Assembly (NCBI GenBank): GCA_948567375.1
Contig: OX419761.1
Coordinates: 59,743,089 to 59,807,088, forward strand
Direction of reading: 5' to 3'
DNA length: 64,000 bases
Source: Lunularia cruciata
Taxonomy: Eukaryota > Streptophyta > Marchantiopsida > Lunulariales > Lunulariaceae
Shown here: positions 1 to 12,000 of the stretch, in pieces
Numbering within the stretch: the first letter of the stretch is position 1
Layout of the letters: every line of letters starts with the position of its first letter
Notes under the pieces: model-generated
What the model was told of the DNA's origin: nothing
Databases searched by the model: none
What the model saw: the letters and a program-made list of their open reading frames with translations, nothing else
Position numbers and translations under genes: made by a program

Positions 1-12
1 AGGGACTATTGG

Positions 13-17
13 ATCAG
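13..17. repeat. Target-site duplication of A1, left copy (ATCAG)
   Basis: ATCAG precedes the LTR start at 18 and recurs at 6634-6638 directly after the right LTR. Removing the element and one copy restores the B1 reading frame across the RT active site. Confidence 0.93.
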
Positions 18-762
18 TGTAATACCAAGGGTTAGCCATATGATCTAGATGTGAAATTTGGTTTGGTAACTTCTAGAATGATGTTATACATGATGGTCAA
101 AATAGATCAGATAGAAGTATCACCAAAAGAGTACTTCTACTAATAGGGCAGAAACCAAAATAGACTTGAGAACCTTAGAACCAATAGCTAGACATATGAT
201 TTAAAGGTGAGAATTGGTTTGGTAACATCTGGAAGGATGTTACACATGATGGACTAAACAGATCAGAAAGAGGTATCACCAAAAGGGGACTTCTACTAAT
301 AGAGTAGGAACCGAAATATGCCTGAAATCTTTGAAGGCAATTTCGGAGGCCTAAACGGATGAATTAGGCCTTGAAAATGTGCAGATTCCCCCCCCCCCAC
401 CAACAAAGGTAAGGCTGGCCTTCCCTCCCCCTGGGTTGTCTCGTCGAGAGCTTTCCAACGGTACCTTACTCATGTGACTCTGAGATTCCTACAGGAAGAT
501 TCCCTAAAAGATTCTCTCTGATCAAAGCTCGTTTGACCAACCAGATAGGACCTAGACCAAACAGGTCACCCATCCAAGTCAGTAATCCAAGGGTGGAGCT
601 TGCTGACATGTCACCTATCTGTGTCCCTAATCCTATGGTGGAGCTTCCTTGGAGGAGATCCTCTTTGTCTATATAATAAAAGAGAAGGTGCTCCCTTGGG
701 GCATCGAATGTTTGAGTGTGCAATCTATGTTTTCTCTCTTCTCTTGTCCTCGGAGTATTACA
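18..762 (+). repeat. 5' LTR of A1 (745 bp)
   Basis: Its termini TGTAATAC...GTATTACA are perfect 8-bp inverted repeats. It contains a C-run near 370 and an AT-rich TATA-like stretch near 670 (TATATAATAAA) that probably serves as promoter. It matches 5893-6633 and, in reverse complement, 8257-8994 and 14132-14873. Confidence 0.95.
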
Positions 763-763
763 A

Positions 764-775
764 TGGTATCAGAGC
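764..775 (+). other. Primer binding site of A1 (initiator tRNA-Met type)
   Basis: TGGTATCAGAGC begins one base after the LTR. It is complementary to the 3' end of plant initiator tRNA-Met, the standard primer for plant LTR retrotransposons. Confidence 0.92.
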
Positions 776-902
776 GAGTGTTCTAGTCCAAGAGAGTGGA
801 TCACCCCTCTTGGAATAGCACGAACTACTGAAACTGAGTAATTTGAGGTGGAGAACATAGAGTAATCGCTAGACTTAGGAAGGACTTTAGAGAGCGGATG
901 GG

Positions 903-1124
903 ATGGATGCGCCGGGGGGACAATTTCCCGTACCTAGCTTTCCATTCTCAAACCCATTCCACATCAAGGTTATGTACATCCAGCGTGAGCAGATGAGAGT
1001 ATCGCTAGTTTATCACTTCGGTGCGGAATTCATGGACAGAGTGATGAACTCACCAAACCCGGTGATTTTACCTGTGGTGATATATGACAGAGAGTGGGAT
1101 TTGACTATCTACATTCTATTATGA
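903..1124 (+). CDS. Pre-gag small ORF 1 of A1 (73 aa)
   Basis: This open 73-residue ORF lies between the PBS and gag and begins with its own ATG (MDAPGGQF). Its core FHIKVMY...YHFGAEF...NPVILPVVIYD resembles the next ORF. It also resembles an ORF remnant in the same place in B2 (FHVQI...LHFGQDF...EPLILPVVTY). It has no stop in this copy, whereas gag and pol carry several. A2 keeps it, with one nonsense codon near its end. I do not recognise the domain; it is short, hydrophobic and aromatic-rich, with no signal peptide or zinc motif. It could be an N-terminal gag-like module or a regulatory upstream ORF. Confidence 0.5.
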   Translation: MDAPGGQFPVPSFPFSNPFHIKVMYIQREQMRVSLVYHFGAEFMDRVMNSPNPVILPVVIYDREWDLTIYILL

Positions 1125-1128
1125 TAAT

Positions 1129-1332
1129 ATGGATATGAATGTCACAAATCCTCTCCCTTTCAACAATCAAGTAGAAATCCGTTATGTAGTGAGGCTGAAA
1201 TTGATGTTTAGAGATTTTGTGGTTAGGAATTTTGGTGAGGAGTATTATCAACGAGTTATAGCTTCTGAGGTCCCAATGGTAGTTCCGATAGTTCATGCGC
1301 CTTCCAGAGTGATTATATTGACTCTGTATTGA
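1129..1332 (+). CDS. Pre-gag small ORF 2 of A1 (67 aa), paralogue of ORF 1
   Basis: It starts 4 nt after the ORF 1 stop, in another frame. It repeats the ORF 1 pattern: LPFNNQVEIRYVV...NFGEEYYQRVIAS..PMVVPIVHAP, matching PF.N..I......FG.E...RV..S..P...P.V. The two ORFs therefore look like a tandem duplication of one domain of about 60 aa. It ends at TGA, with gag starting 33 nt later. A2 keeps an uninterrupted version at 13556-13759. Function unknown. Confidence 0.5.
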   Translation: MDMNVTNPLPFNNQVEIRYVVRLKLMFRDFVVRNFGEEYYQRVIASEVPMVVPIVHAPSRVIILTLY

Positions 1333-1365
1333 GGTAGACGTTAGCAATTGGGTGTTGTAGGCACC

Positions 1366-2454
1366 ATGGATCCGTAGTTGCAAGAGTTGGTGCAAGGAAT
1401 GCAAGGGATGTTGAATGAATTTCGAGAGATTAAGATGACCATGGAGACATTGCAAAGTCAAGTGCAGATCCTCATGAACGATCAAGCCATGCAAGAAGAA
1501 GAGCCGTCTCAAAACCCAGTACCTACGACTAAAGTACTTGGAGAGGCACCCGTGCCTACGAACCCTATCAACGATGAAGCCACATTGCTACTCCGGATGA
1601 AGAAGACCTGCAACATCGAGCCTTACAAGGGGCAGCGTACGATGGGAATAGTGGAGAATTGGATCTCGAGAATGAATCGATATTTTTGATTGTTCTCAAC
1701 ATAGATCACAGAGCATGCTGCAGGCGTGTTTGCATGTGGGTACTTGACCGATAAAGCGCTCACATGGTATGATGCTTGGGAACGATCCATGTTGGCCGAG
1801 AGAAGGGAGGTCACATGGACAGCAATGCAAGAAGGACTGCTCAAGAATTTCCAATCGGTGGATTCTGTGCAGATTGCTCGAACCCAACTATGGGGATTGA
1901 GACAGAAGAATAGCGTACAAGAGTATGTGGAGGCATTTCTGGATCTACAAGTCGCAATTACCGACATGAGTCCAGCAGAGGCTCTCGACAATTTCAAACG
2001 AGGGTTGAAAGAGTGGATTCACCAAGAAGTCATGGTGCAAAACCCTCGCATGGTATTTGAAGCCATTGCTTGTGTGCAGAGAATAGCCGGAGCATTAGGT
2101 GGAGGTGAAGGAGTAGTTCCACCTCAACATTATCGGGCAGAAATGACACACATGGGTGGACCAGTACCGATGGAATTGGGCAACCTTCGATTCCGGGATC
2201 GAGGAGCACGGCCGCTTCAAGGAGAGCGAGGACGGGTAGAAGAACGAAGAGATGGAGTCCCACGAGGAGAAGGGACTCGAGGAGAACAACGCCGTTGTTA
2301 CAATTGTGGCCGTATTGGGCACATATCTACCAATTGTCGCACTCGTTTCCCTAGAGGCCCTCGGCCTTTGTACAGGCGATCTTTGAACAACATGGAGAGG
2401 CACATTGAAGAGGAAGAGGTGGAAACCACTTCGGAAAACAAAGATCGCCAGTAA
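1366..2454 (+). pseudogene. A1 gag (capsid and zinc knuckle), with nonsense codons
   Basis: The frame runs from ATG at 1366 to TAA at 2454 (363 codons). The capsid region includes NWISRMNRYF and the retrotransposon-gag motif ALTWYDAWERS...VTWTAMQEGLLKNFQ (about 1745-1860). A basic stretch leads to a CCHC knuckle CYNCGRIGHISTNC at about 2296-2337. Nonsense codons interrupt it at about 1375 (after MDP), 1687 and 1708. The first two are shared with A2. Pol starts in the -1 frame relative to gag. Confidence 0.88.
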
Positions 2455-2549
2455 ATGTACCTTGCGGCCTTATTGGCTCAATAAGGAAGCAGAGAAGCAA
2501 GGGAAGGAAGAAGAATAATGCACAAAGATCCCGAAAGGCAACCTCACAA

Positions 2550-5500
2550 TTGATTGTTGTGAATGGAATCCTAGAAGGTAATCAAGTGAGAGTATTAATA
2601 GATCCGGGAGCAACAGAGAATTTATTGTCTCGCTCTGTTGCAATCAGATTGGGAATGGATCTAGAGAGAGATGGAAGTGAAGAAGTAGAGTTACCAAATG
2701 GGCAAACAGAGAGGATTGAATCATTACCTAGACGGGTAACCCTCTCTATAGGAGAATATCAGGAAGCAATTGAGTGGCGAGTGATACAGTTAGCCCGTTA
2801 TGATGCAATTTTAGGCATGCCATGGATGGAGCAGTACAACCCAATGGTGGATTGGAGGAAGAACATAGTGAGAACCCACCAATGGTCAATCATTGGGGTT
2901 AAAGAAAAATCACACAGGCAGAAACTACCTCTATATGTTGTAGGGACGACAACTATCCGTAAGACCGATAGATGTTTTCTGGGTCTAATAAGAGAAATCC
3001 AGAGTGCACAACTCACTAGACAAATTCCTGAGAAATTGAAGGATGTGGTGGATGAGTTTCAAGATGTCTTTCCCGATGATCTACCCTCAAGATTACCACC
3101 TAAAAGGCGAGTAGATCACAAAATAGAGACACTCCCGAGGAAGACACCTCCTTGTAAGGCCCCATATCGCCTATCACCTCATGAGTTGGAGGAGTGTAAG
3201 ACTCAAATTGAGGAGATGCTACAGAAAGGGTTCATCCAACCTAGCGTATCACCATATGGTGCCCTTGTCTTGTTTGTGAAGAAGAAGGATGGTACAATGC
3301 GCATGTGCATTGACTATCGGGGTCTCAATCAGCAAACAGTGAAGAACAAATACCCCTTACCTTGCATGGATGACCTGTTTGATCAACTCCATGGAGCGAG
3401 ATACTTCACCAAACTGGACTTGCGGAGCGGTTACAATCAAATCCGAATTGCAGAGGAAGATGTGTACAAAACTGCCTTTCGAACCAGGTATGGCCACTTT
3501 GAGTATCTTGTGATGCCTTTTGGCCTCACCAATGCGCCTGCCACTTTCATGAGCCTAATGAATGACATATTTCGTCCATACTTGGATAAGTCTGTTATCG
3601 TCTTCTTGGATGATATCTTAGTATATAGTAGCACGATGACAGAACACAAACAACATCTACGAGAGGTCCTCCAGATTCTAAGACAAAATCAGTTGTACGC
3701 CAAAATCTCAAAGTGTGAGTTTGGCAAGTCTGAAGTAGACTACTTAGGGCATAGAGTAAGTGCAGAGGGCATTCAAGTATTGACAGATAAAATAGAGGTC
3801 GTTCAAAAATGGAGTGCCCCAGAAGATCAGACTCAACTTAAGAGCTTCTTGGGGTTGACGGGATTCTATCATAGATTTGTCAAGGACTTCTCCAAGGTTG
3901 CACAGCCTTTAACGGCACTACTTGGCAAGGGGAAGAAGTGGACATGGGGAACTGCACAAGAGTTGGCCTTTCAAGAATTGAAGGCCGCCTTGCTACATGC
4001 ACCAATCTTGAAGTGGTATGACCCAAAATGTCGAATCAAGTTGGCTACGGATGCATCAGGCGTAGCAATAGGAGCAGTCCTACAACAAGAGTGGCATGAC
4101 GGATGGCATCCAATTGCATATTTCTCTTGAAAGTTGTTACCGGCAGAGCGCAACTACCACACCACAGAACGAGAAGAGCTGGCTATTGTTCTAGCAACCA
4201 AGCATTGGAAGCACTACCTGGGCGAGAAGGCATTTGTAGTAGAGACAGACCACAAACCTCTAGTCTACCTCGAGACGCAGAAGGATCTATCTCGTCGCCA
4301 AATTCGGTGGGCAGAGTGGCGACAACGCTTCAACATGACAATCACCTACGTGGAAGGTAAGAAGCAACTTGCAGATGCGTTCACCCGCATGCCAATGGCC
4401 AACAACTTGGCGACAGAGGTTAAGATTAACCCTGAATTATGGCAAGAGATTCTAGCTGCTACAAAAACTGACCCACAGATTGTAGAAGCGCAATCGTCCA
4501 AAGGTGTCACCAGCACCTAAGGACTCACCTTTCGAGAGGGCCGATTGTGGATCCCAAATGTCCCAGAATTATGCACCACCATTCTAGCGGAATGTCATGA
4601 TTCGGCCATTGCAGCTCATGTCGGAGTGGACAAGACCTTGGAGGCAGTCAAGCGCCATTACTATTGGCCCAAGATGAGCAACAACGTAATGGACTATGTG
4701 CGTAGCTGCCTACTTTGTCAACAGAACAAAGCTTCTAATCAAGCTCCTGCAGGGCTCCTTCAACCTCTTCCCACTCCTACCCAACGTTGGGAACAAGTGA
4801 GTATGGATCTCGTCTGTGAATTACCCAAGACCACCTCAGGGTTTGACTCCATTGTGGTCTTTGTGGACCAGCTCAGCAAAATGATTCATGTACGCCCTAC
4901 CACCAAGGAGGTGACCGCTCCACAACTAGCTCAACTATACTTAGATGCAGTCTTTGCTCACCATGGCTTGTCTAGAGTACTCATCACCGATAGAGGCACC
5001 CAATTCACCAGTTTGTTTTGGCAAACACTCTTTGGTTTCTTCAAAACCAAGTTGGCCATGTCTACAACTTACCACCCACAAACAGATGGCCAAACAGAGC
5101 GGGCTAATCGCACGATTGAAGACATGTTACGCGGCTTCACCTTAGAAGAGCAAGAGAGGTGGGACACCCTACTACCGTTGGTGGAATTCACTTACAACAA
5201 TTTAGTGAATGCCTCCACCTAGGTCACTCCATTCTTCCTCATATATGGTGAGCATCCCTTCACACCTTCTAGCTTGATGAAGATCCGTCCAGTGACTACC
5301 AAGGTTAATGCAATCAACACATTTGTTTCTAGAATCCAACAAGGTGTGGAGAGCGCCAAGCACAGGTTACAGATTGCGCAAAATCGACAAAAGTAGTATG
5401 CTGATGCACACCGTAGGCACATGGAGTTCAATGTTGGGGATCAAGTGTGGCTATCAACAACCAACCTCACATTAGTTGGATCTCGTAAGCTTAGACCTCG

Positions 5501-5879
5501 TTTTATTGGGCCTTTCTCAATTCTTCGTCGCATCGGCGCTGTGGCCTATCACCTTGAGCTACCACCACACATGAAGATCCATCCAGTGTTCCATGTCTCC
5601 CTATTATGTGGATATGCTCCCCGATCAGGCCAAGGTACTTCCACACAGGACATTCGACCTTGTCCGACAATCATTGATGGCACAGAGGAATATGAAGTAG
5701 AGCGGATTCTCCAAAAGCGCATGCGTGGTACTCGCCATCCGCGGGTGGAATATCTAGTACAATGGAAAGGCTACCTTCTCTATGAAGCAACCTGGGAACC
5801 CACTGCCAATTTGGCACATGCACCGGTGTTGGTGCAAGCATTTGAGCAACAATTGCACAACGAGGACGTTGCGTCTTAA
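2550..5879 (+). pseudogene. A1 pol: protease, RT, RNase H, integrase, chromodomain
   Basis: A single 1110-codon frame has internal stops at 4128 (TGA), 4518 (TAA), 5220 (TAG) and 5394 (TAG) and no frameshift. Protease: [12 protein letters not shown] at about 2594, with the D-P-G variant seen in plant gypsy. [35 protein letters not shown] at about 3598-3630. RNase [13 protein letters not shown] and TDHKPLVYLE. Integrase: HHCC region (HVGVDKT...SCLLCQQNK), core [27 protein letters not shown]. Chromodomain near 5685-5860: EYEVERILQ...YLVQWKGY...ATWEP. Stops at 4518 and 5394 correspond to CAA and CAG codons in A2, so they are C-to-T changes. Confidence 0.92.
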
Positions 5880-5890
5880 AAGGAGGGAGG
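5878..5890 (+). other. Polypurine tract of A1
   Basis: AAAAGGAGGGAGG overlaps the pol stop and ends two bases before the 3' LTR, the expected position for plus-strand priming. Confidence 0.85.
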
Positions 5891-5892
5891 TC

Positions 5893-6633
5893 TGTAATAC
5901 CAAGGGTTAGCCATATGATCTAGATGTGAAATTTGGTTTGGTAACATCTAGAATGATGTTATACATGATGGTCAAAATAGATCAGATAGAAGTATCACCA
6001 AAAGAGTACTTCTACTAATAAGGCAGAAACCAAAATAGACTTGAGAATCTTAGAACCAATAGCTAGACATATGATTTAAAGGTGAGAATTGGTTTGGTAA
6101 CATCTGGAAGGATGTTACACATGATGGACTAAACAGATCAGCAAGAGGTATCACCAAAAGGGGACTTCTACTAATAGAGTAGGAAGCAAAATATGCCTGA
6201 AATCTTTGAAGGCAATTTCGGAGGCCTAAACGGATGAATTAGGCCTTGAAAATGTGCAGATCCCCCCCCCCAACAAAGGTAAGGCTGGCCTTCCCTCCCC
6301 TCTGGTTTGTCTCGTCGAGAGCTTTCCAACGGTACCTTACTCATGTGATTCTGAGATTCCTATAGGAAGATTCTCTAAAAGATTCCCTCCGGTCAAAGCT
6401 CGTTTGACCAACCAGATAGGACCTAGACCAGACAGGTCACCCATCCAAGTCAGTAATCCAAGGGTGGAGCTTGCTGACATGTCACCTATCTGTGTCCCTA
6501 ATCCTATGGTGGAGCTTCCTTGGAGGAGATCCACTTTGTCTATATAATAAAAGAGAAGGTGCTCCCTTGGGGCATCGAATGTTTGAGTGTGCAATCTATG
6601 TTTTCTCTCTTCTCTTGTCCTCGGAGTATTACA
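5893..6633 (+). repeat. 3' LTR of A1 (741 bp)
   Basis: It aligns end to end with 18-762, with a shorter C-run at about 6261. It is followed by ATCAG, the right-hand target duplication, and then by B1 coding sequence. Confidence 0.95.
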
Positions 6634-6638
6634 ATCAG
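6634..6638. repeat. Target-site duplication of A1, right copy (ATCAG)
   Basis: Identical to 13-17 and immediately flanks the right LTR. Confidence 0.93.
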
Positions 6639-8251
6639 TCTGTGGTAGTGTTCTTAGATGATATCTTAATCTATAGTAGGGCAAAGGCAGAACACAGGAA
6701 TCATGTGCGAGAAGTCCTAAGACGACTACGATAGTGGAAATTTTACTGCAAGAAGTCAAAGTGTGCTTTTTGGCAGAAGGAGGTTACCTTCTTGGGTCAT
6801 AAGATCTCATCAGAGGGGATCAAGATGGAAGAAGAGAAGATCAAAGCCATTATTGATTGGCCTACCCCGAAGGATGCTACAGAAGTACGAGCATTCAATG
6901 GATTGGCCAGTTTTTACCGACGGTTCATCTACTATTATGCTCATGTGGCTGCACCATTGACTGACCTCTTGGGAAAGAACTTGAGCTTCTAGTGGACCAC
7001 CAAGCATGAAGAAGCATTCCAGAAGTTAAAGCATATGGTGTCTTCAAGATCTATTCTTCAACCATATGATCCTCAACTACCTTGTGTGGTTGATTTTGAT
7101 GCTTCTAACTTTGCAATTGGAGTTGTGTTGCAACAGGAATTTCCAGATGGACTACATCCTATTGCCTTTGTGTCTCGCCGACTAAATACAGCTGAAAGAA
7201 ATTACTCTGCTTGAGATTGGGAACAACTTGCAATGGTATATGCCACCAAGGTATGGAGGCATTATCTCTTGGAGAAACAAGTGATCATGCAAACTGATCA
7301 CAAACCATTGTTGCAGATCTTACACTTGGAGCACATGAAGAGTCGGCATCATCGATGGGAAGAGCAACTCCAATTGTTTGACATCAAACTTGAGTACAAA
7401 CAAGGTCGGTTCCATGTCATCCCCGATGCTCTATCACGACGACCTGATTTGAAAGATCTTCCTCTCATCACGGCGGCAATTACAACAGTGTCCATTGACC
7501 CTAAGGTCCATAATGAGTTTCAATCAGCTCTACAACAAGATCCCTTCTTCCAAATGGTACACGGTCGTCTGACAGTACGCGACAAGGAGTACAACACCTT
7601 CTCTTTCAAGGAAGGCCTTTTATTCCATGCAGACCAGATCTATGTTCTAGCCAAAGGTGATCTTCGACTTGTGCACCTTCAAGAAGCCCATGATTTACCA
7701 ATAGATGGTCACATGGGAGTGGATAAGACCTTGGGCACCCTCCAACATCAATAGTGGTGGCCCAACATGACAGGAGATGTTTGAGACTTTGTTTGATCAT
7801 GTGAAAGTTGCCAACAAAACAAGGCCAGCAACCAGAAGCCGAGTGGACTCCTTCAACCACTCGCCATTACATCCGCTCATTGGGAGAATGTGAGCTTGGA
7901 TCTCATCACATCCTTGCCAAAGACAAAACAAGACACACTGTAATTGTGGTGTTTGTGGATAAGCTTAGTAAGCAAATCCACTTGGCACCAACCTGTGATA
8001 CCGTGGATGCTCCAACCTTAGCGCAAATCTACTTTGAAAATGTCTTCAAGCATCATGGGATGCCACGTGTACTCATCTCCGACCGAGATCCTTGATTTAC
8101 CGGGAAGTTTTGGCAAGCACTCTTTGAGATACTCGGCACTAAGCTTGCTTTATCCACGGCCTATCATCCTCAAACTGATGGACAAACTGCACGCGCCAAT
8201 CGTACATTGCAGGATATGTTGCGGGCCTTTGTCAATGTCCACCATACTAGC

Positions 8252-8256
8252 TGGTA
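8252..8256. repeat. Target-site duplication of A2, left copy (TGGTA, diverged)
   Basis: TGGTA here and TGGGA at 14874-14878 flank A2. They differ by one base. The right copy keeps the B1 frame (SWDECLAIV), so the left copy probably mutated. Confidence 0.8.
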
Positions 8257-8994
8257 TGTTATACTCCGAGGATAAGAGAAGAGAGAAAACACAGATTACA
8301 CACTCAAACATTTGATGCCCCAAGGGAGCACTTTCTCTTTATTATATAGACAAAGAGGATCTCCTCCAAGGAAGCTCCACCATAGGATTAGGGACACAGA
8401 TAGGTGACATGTCAGCAAGCTCCACCCTTGGATTACTTACTTGGATGGGTGACCTATCTGGTCTAGGTTCTATCTACTTGGTCAAACAAGCTTTGACCGG
8501 AGGGAATCTTTTAGGGAATCTTCCTATAAGAATCTCATAATCACATGAGTAAGGTACCATTGGAAAGCTCTCGACGAGACAAAGCAGGGGGGAGGGAAGG
8601 CCAACCTTTCCTTTGGGGGGGGGGAATTTGCACATTTTCAAGGCCTAATTCATCCGTTTAGGCCTCCAAAATTGCCTTCAAAGATTTCAGGCATATTTTG
8701 CTTCCTACTCTATTAGTAGAAGTCCCCTTTTGGTGATACCTCTTCTTGATCTGTTTAGTCCATCATGTGTAACATCCTTCCAGATGTTACCAAACCAATT
8801 CTCACCTTTAAATCATATGTCTAGCTATTGGTTCTAAGGTTCTCAAGTCTATTTTGGTTTTTGCCCTATTAGTAGAAGTACTCTTTTGGTGATACTTCTA
8901 TCTGATCTATTTTGACCATCATGTATAACATCATTCTAGAAGTTACTAAACCAAATTTCACATCTAGATCATATGGCTAACCCTTGGTATTACA
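8257..8994 (-). repeat. 3' LTR of A2 (738 bp)
   Basis: It begins TGTTATAC (one mismatch to the usual TGTAATAC terminus) and ends TATTACA, followed by the reversed polypurine tract. It includes a G-run near 8616 equivalent to the C-run of A1. Confidence 0.94.
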
Positions 8995-8996
8995 GA

Positions 8997-9009
8997 CCTC
9001 CTTCCTTTT
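8997..9009 (-). other. Polypurine tract of A2
   Basis: On the minus strand AAAAGGAAGGAGG overlaps the pol stop and lies next to the 3' LTR. It is one purine substitution away from the A1 tract. Confidence 0.8.
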
Positions 9010-12000
9010 AAGACGCAATGTCCTCGTTGCGTAATTGTTGCTCAAATGCTTGTACCAACACCGGTGCATGTGCCAAATTGGCAGCGGGTTCCTAGGTTGC
9101 TTCATAGAGGGGGTAACCTTTCCATTGTACTAGATATTCCACCCGCAGATGGCGAGTACCACGCATGTGTTTTTGGAGAATCTACTCCACTTCATATTCC
9201 TTTATGCCATCAATGAGTGTCGGACAAGGGCAAATGTCCTGTGTGGAAGTACCTTGGCCTGATCGGGGAGCATATCTGCTTAGTAGGGAGACATGGAACA
9301 CTGGATGAATCTTCATGTATAGTGGTAGCTCAAGGTGATAGGCCACAGCGCTGATACGACAAAGAATCAAGAAATGCCCAATAAAACGAGGTCTAAGCTT
9401 ACGAGATCCAACTAATGTGAGGTTGGTTGTCGATAGCCAAACTTGATCCCCAACATTGAACTCCATGTGCCTACGGTGTGCATCAACATACTGCTTTTGT
9501 CGATTTTGCACAATATGTAACCTATGCTTGGCGCTCTCCACACCTTGTTGGATTCTAGAAACAAATGTGTTGACTGTATCAACCTTGGTAGTCACTGGAC
9601 GGATCTTCATCAAGCTAGAAGGTGTGAAGGGATGCTCACCATACATGAGGAAGAACGGAGTGACCTAGATGGAGGCATTCACTAAATTGTTGTAAGTGAA
9701 TTCCACCAACGGTAATAGGGTGTCACACCTCTCTTGCTCTTCTAAGGTGAAGCCGCGTAACATGTCTTCAATTGTGTGATTAGGCCGCTTTGTTTGGCCA
9801 TCTGTTTGTGGGTGGTAAGTTGTAGACATGGCCAACTTGGTTTTGAAGAAACCAAAGAGTGTTCGCCAAAACAAACTGGTGAATTGGGTGCCTCTATCGG
9901 TGATGAGTACTCTAGACAAGCCATGGTGAGCAAAGACTGCATCTAAGTATAGTTGAGCTAGTTGTGGAGCGGTCACCTCCTTGGTGGTAGGGCGTACATG
10001 AATCATTTTGCTGAGCCGGTCCACAAAGACCACAATGGAGTCAAACCCCGAGGTGATCTTAGGTAATTCACGGACGAGATCCATACTTACTTGTTCCCAA
10101 TGTTGGGTAGGAGTGGAGAGAGGTTGAAGGAGCCCTGTAGGAGCTTGATTAGAGGCTTTGTTCTGTTGACAAAGTAGGCAGCTACGCACATAGTCCATCA
10201 TGTTGTTGCTCATTTTGGGCCAATAGTAATGGCGCTTGACTGCATCCAAGGTCTTGTCTACTCCGACATGAGCTGCAATGGCCGAATCATGACATTCCGC
10301 TAGAATTGTGGTGCGTAAGTCTGGGACATTTGGGATCCATAATCTACCATCCCAAAAGGTGAGTCCTTGGGTGTTAGTGACACCTTTGGACGATTGCGCT
10401 TCTACAATCTGTGGATCAATTTTTGTAGCAGCTTGAATTTCTTGCCAGAATTCAGGGTTAATCTTAACCTCTACCACCAAGTTGTTGGCCATTGGCATAT
10501 GGGTGAATGCATTTGCAAGTTGTTTCTTACCTTCCACGTAGGTGATTGTCATGTTGAAGTGTTGTTACCACTCCGCCCACCAAATTTGGCGACGAGATAG
10601 ATCCTTCTGTGCCTCGAGGTAGACTTAAGGTTTGTGGTCTGTCTCTACTACAAATGCCTTCTCGCCCAGGTAGTGCTTCAAATGCTTGGTTGCTAGAACA
10701 ATGGCCAGCTCTTCTTGTTCTGTGGTGTGGTAGTTGCGCTCAGCCGGTAACAAATTTTGAGAGAAATATGCAATTGGATGTCATCCGTCATGCCACTCTT
10801 GTTGTAGGACTACTCTTATTGCTACGCTTGATGCATCTGTAGCCAACTTGATTCGACATTTTGGGTCATATTACTTCAAGATTGGTGCATGTAGCAAGGC
10901 GGCCTTCAATTCTTGAAAGGCCAACTCTTGTGCAGTTCCCCATGTCTACTTCTTCCCCTTGCCAAGTAGTGTCGTTAAAGGCTGTGCAACCTTGGAGAAG
11001 TCCTTGACAAATCTACAATAGAATCCCATCAACCCCAAGAAGCTCTTAAGTTGAGTCTGATCTTCTGGGGCACTCCATTTTTGAACGACCTCTATTTTAT
11101 CTGTCAATACTTGAATGCCCTCTGCACTTACTCTATGCTCTAAGTAGTCTACTTCAGACTTGCCAAACTCACACTTTGAGATTTTGGCGTACAACTGATT
11201 TTGTCTTAGAATCTAGAGGACCTCTCGTAGATGTTGTTTGTGTTCTATCATCGTGCTACTATATACTAAGATATCATCCAAGAAGACGATAACAGACTTA
11301 TCCAAGTATGGACGAAATATGTCATTCATTAGGCTCATGAAAGTGGCAGGCGCATTGGTGAGGCCAAAAGGCATCACAAGATACTCAAAGTGGCCATACT
11401 TGGTTCGAAAGGCAGTTTTGTACACATCTTCCTCTGCAATTTGGATTTAATTATAACCGCTCCGCAAGTCCAGTTTGGTGAAGTATCTCGCTCCATGGAG
11501 TTGATCAAACAGGTCATCCATGCGAGATAAGGGGTATTTGTTCTTCATTGTTTGTTGATTGAGACCCCGATAGTCAATGCACATGCGCATTGTACCATCA
11601 TTCTTCTTCACAAACAAGACAAGGGCACCATATGGTGATACGCTAGGTTGGATGAACCCTTTCTGTAGCATCTCCTCAATTTGAGTCTTACACTCCTCCA
11701 ACTCATGAGGTGATAGGCGATATGGAGCCTTACAAGGAGGTGTCTTCCTCGGGAGTGTCTCTATTTTGTGATCTACTCGCCTTTTAGGTGGTAATCTTGA
11801 GGGTAGATCATCGGGAAAGACATCTTGAAACTCATCCACCACATCCTTCAATTTCTCAGGAATTTGTCCAGCAAGTTGTGCACTCTGGACTTCTCTTATT
11901 AGACCCATAAAACATCTATCGATCTTACAGACAGTTGTCGTCCCTACAACATATAGAGGTAGTTTCTGCCTGTGTGATTTTTCTTTAACCCCAATGATTG

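Larger units (their letters stand above)
18..6633 (+). mobile_element. Chromovirus A1 (Ty3/gypsy), complete LTR to LTR, inserted in B1
   Basis: The element has LTRs at 18-762 and 5893-6633, an initiator-Met-type PBS at 764-775, two small pre-gag ORFs, gag, pol and a polypurine tract at 5878-5890. It is flanked by ATCAG duplications. The LTRs differ at roughly 15-20 positions plus small indels by eye, so the insertion is not very recent. The coding frames keep their full length but carry several nonsense codons, so it is unlikely to be autonomous. Copy A2 on the other strand is its close relative, with identical gag and pol lengths. Confidence 0.95.
6634..8256 (+). pseudogene. B1 pol, part 1: end of RT, RNase H, integrase zinc-binding and core
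   Basis: It encodes the RT active site FLDDILIYS near 6655, the RT tether (NGLASFYRRF), RNase H ([17 protein letters not shown] near 7300), the integrase zinc-binding region (HMGVDKT then SCESCQQNK) and the core ([27 protein letters not shown]). Most lesions are nonsense codons where the related copy or family has Q or R, at about 6733, 6990, 7212, 7752, 7783, 7795 and 8093. One frameshift lies near 7940 between LPKTKQDT and VIVVFVDKL. The reading is cut at 8256 by A2. Confidence 0.88.

Noticed and set aside
1687..1689. Shared TGA in gag of A1 and A2 as a programmed read-through or selenocysteine-like codon
   Set aside because: Other stops of the same C-to-T type surround it, and A1 has a second stop six codons later. 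Shared decay is simpler.
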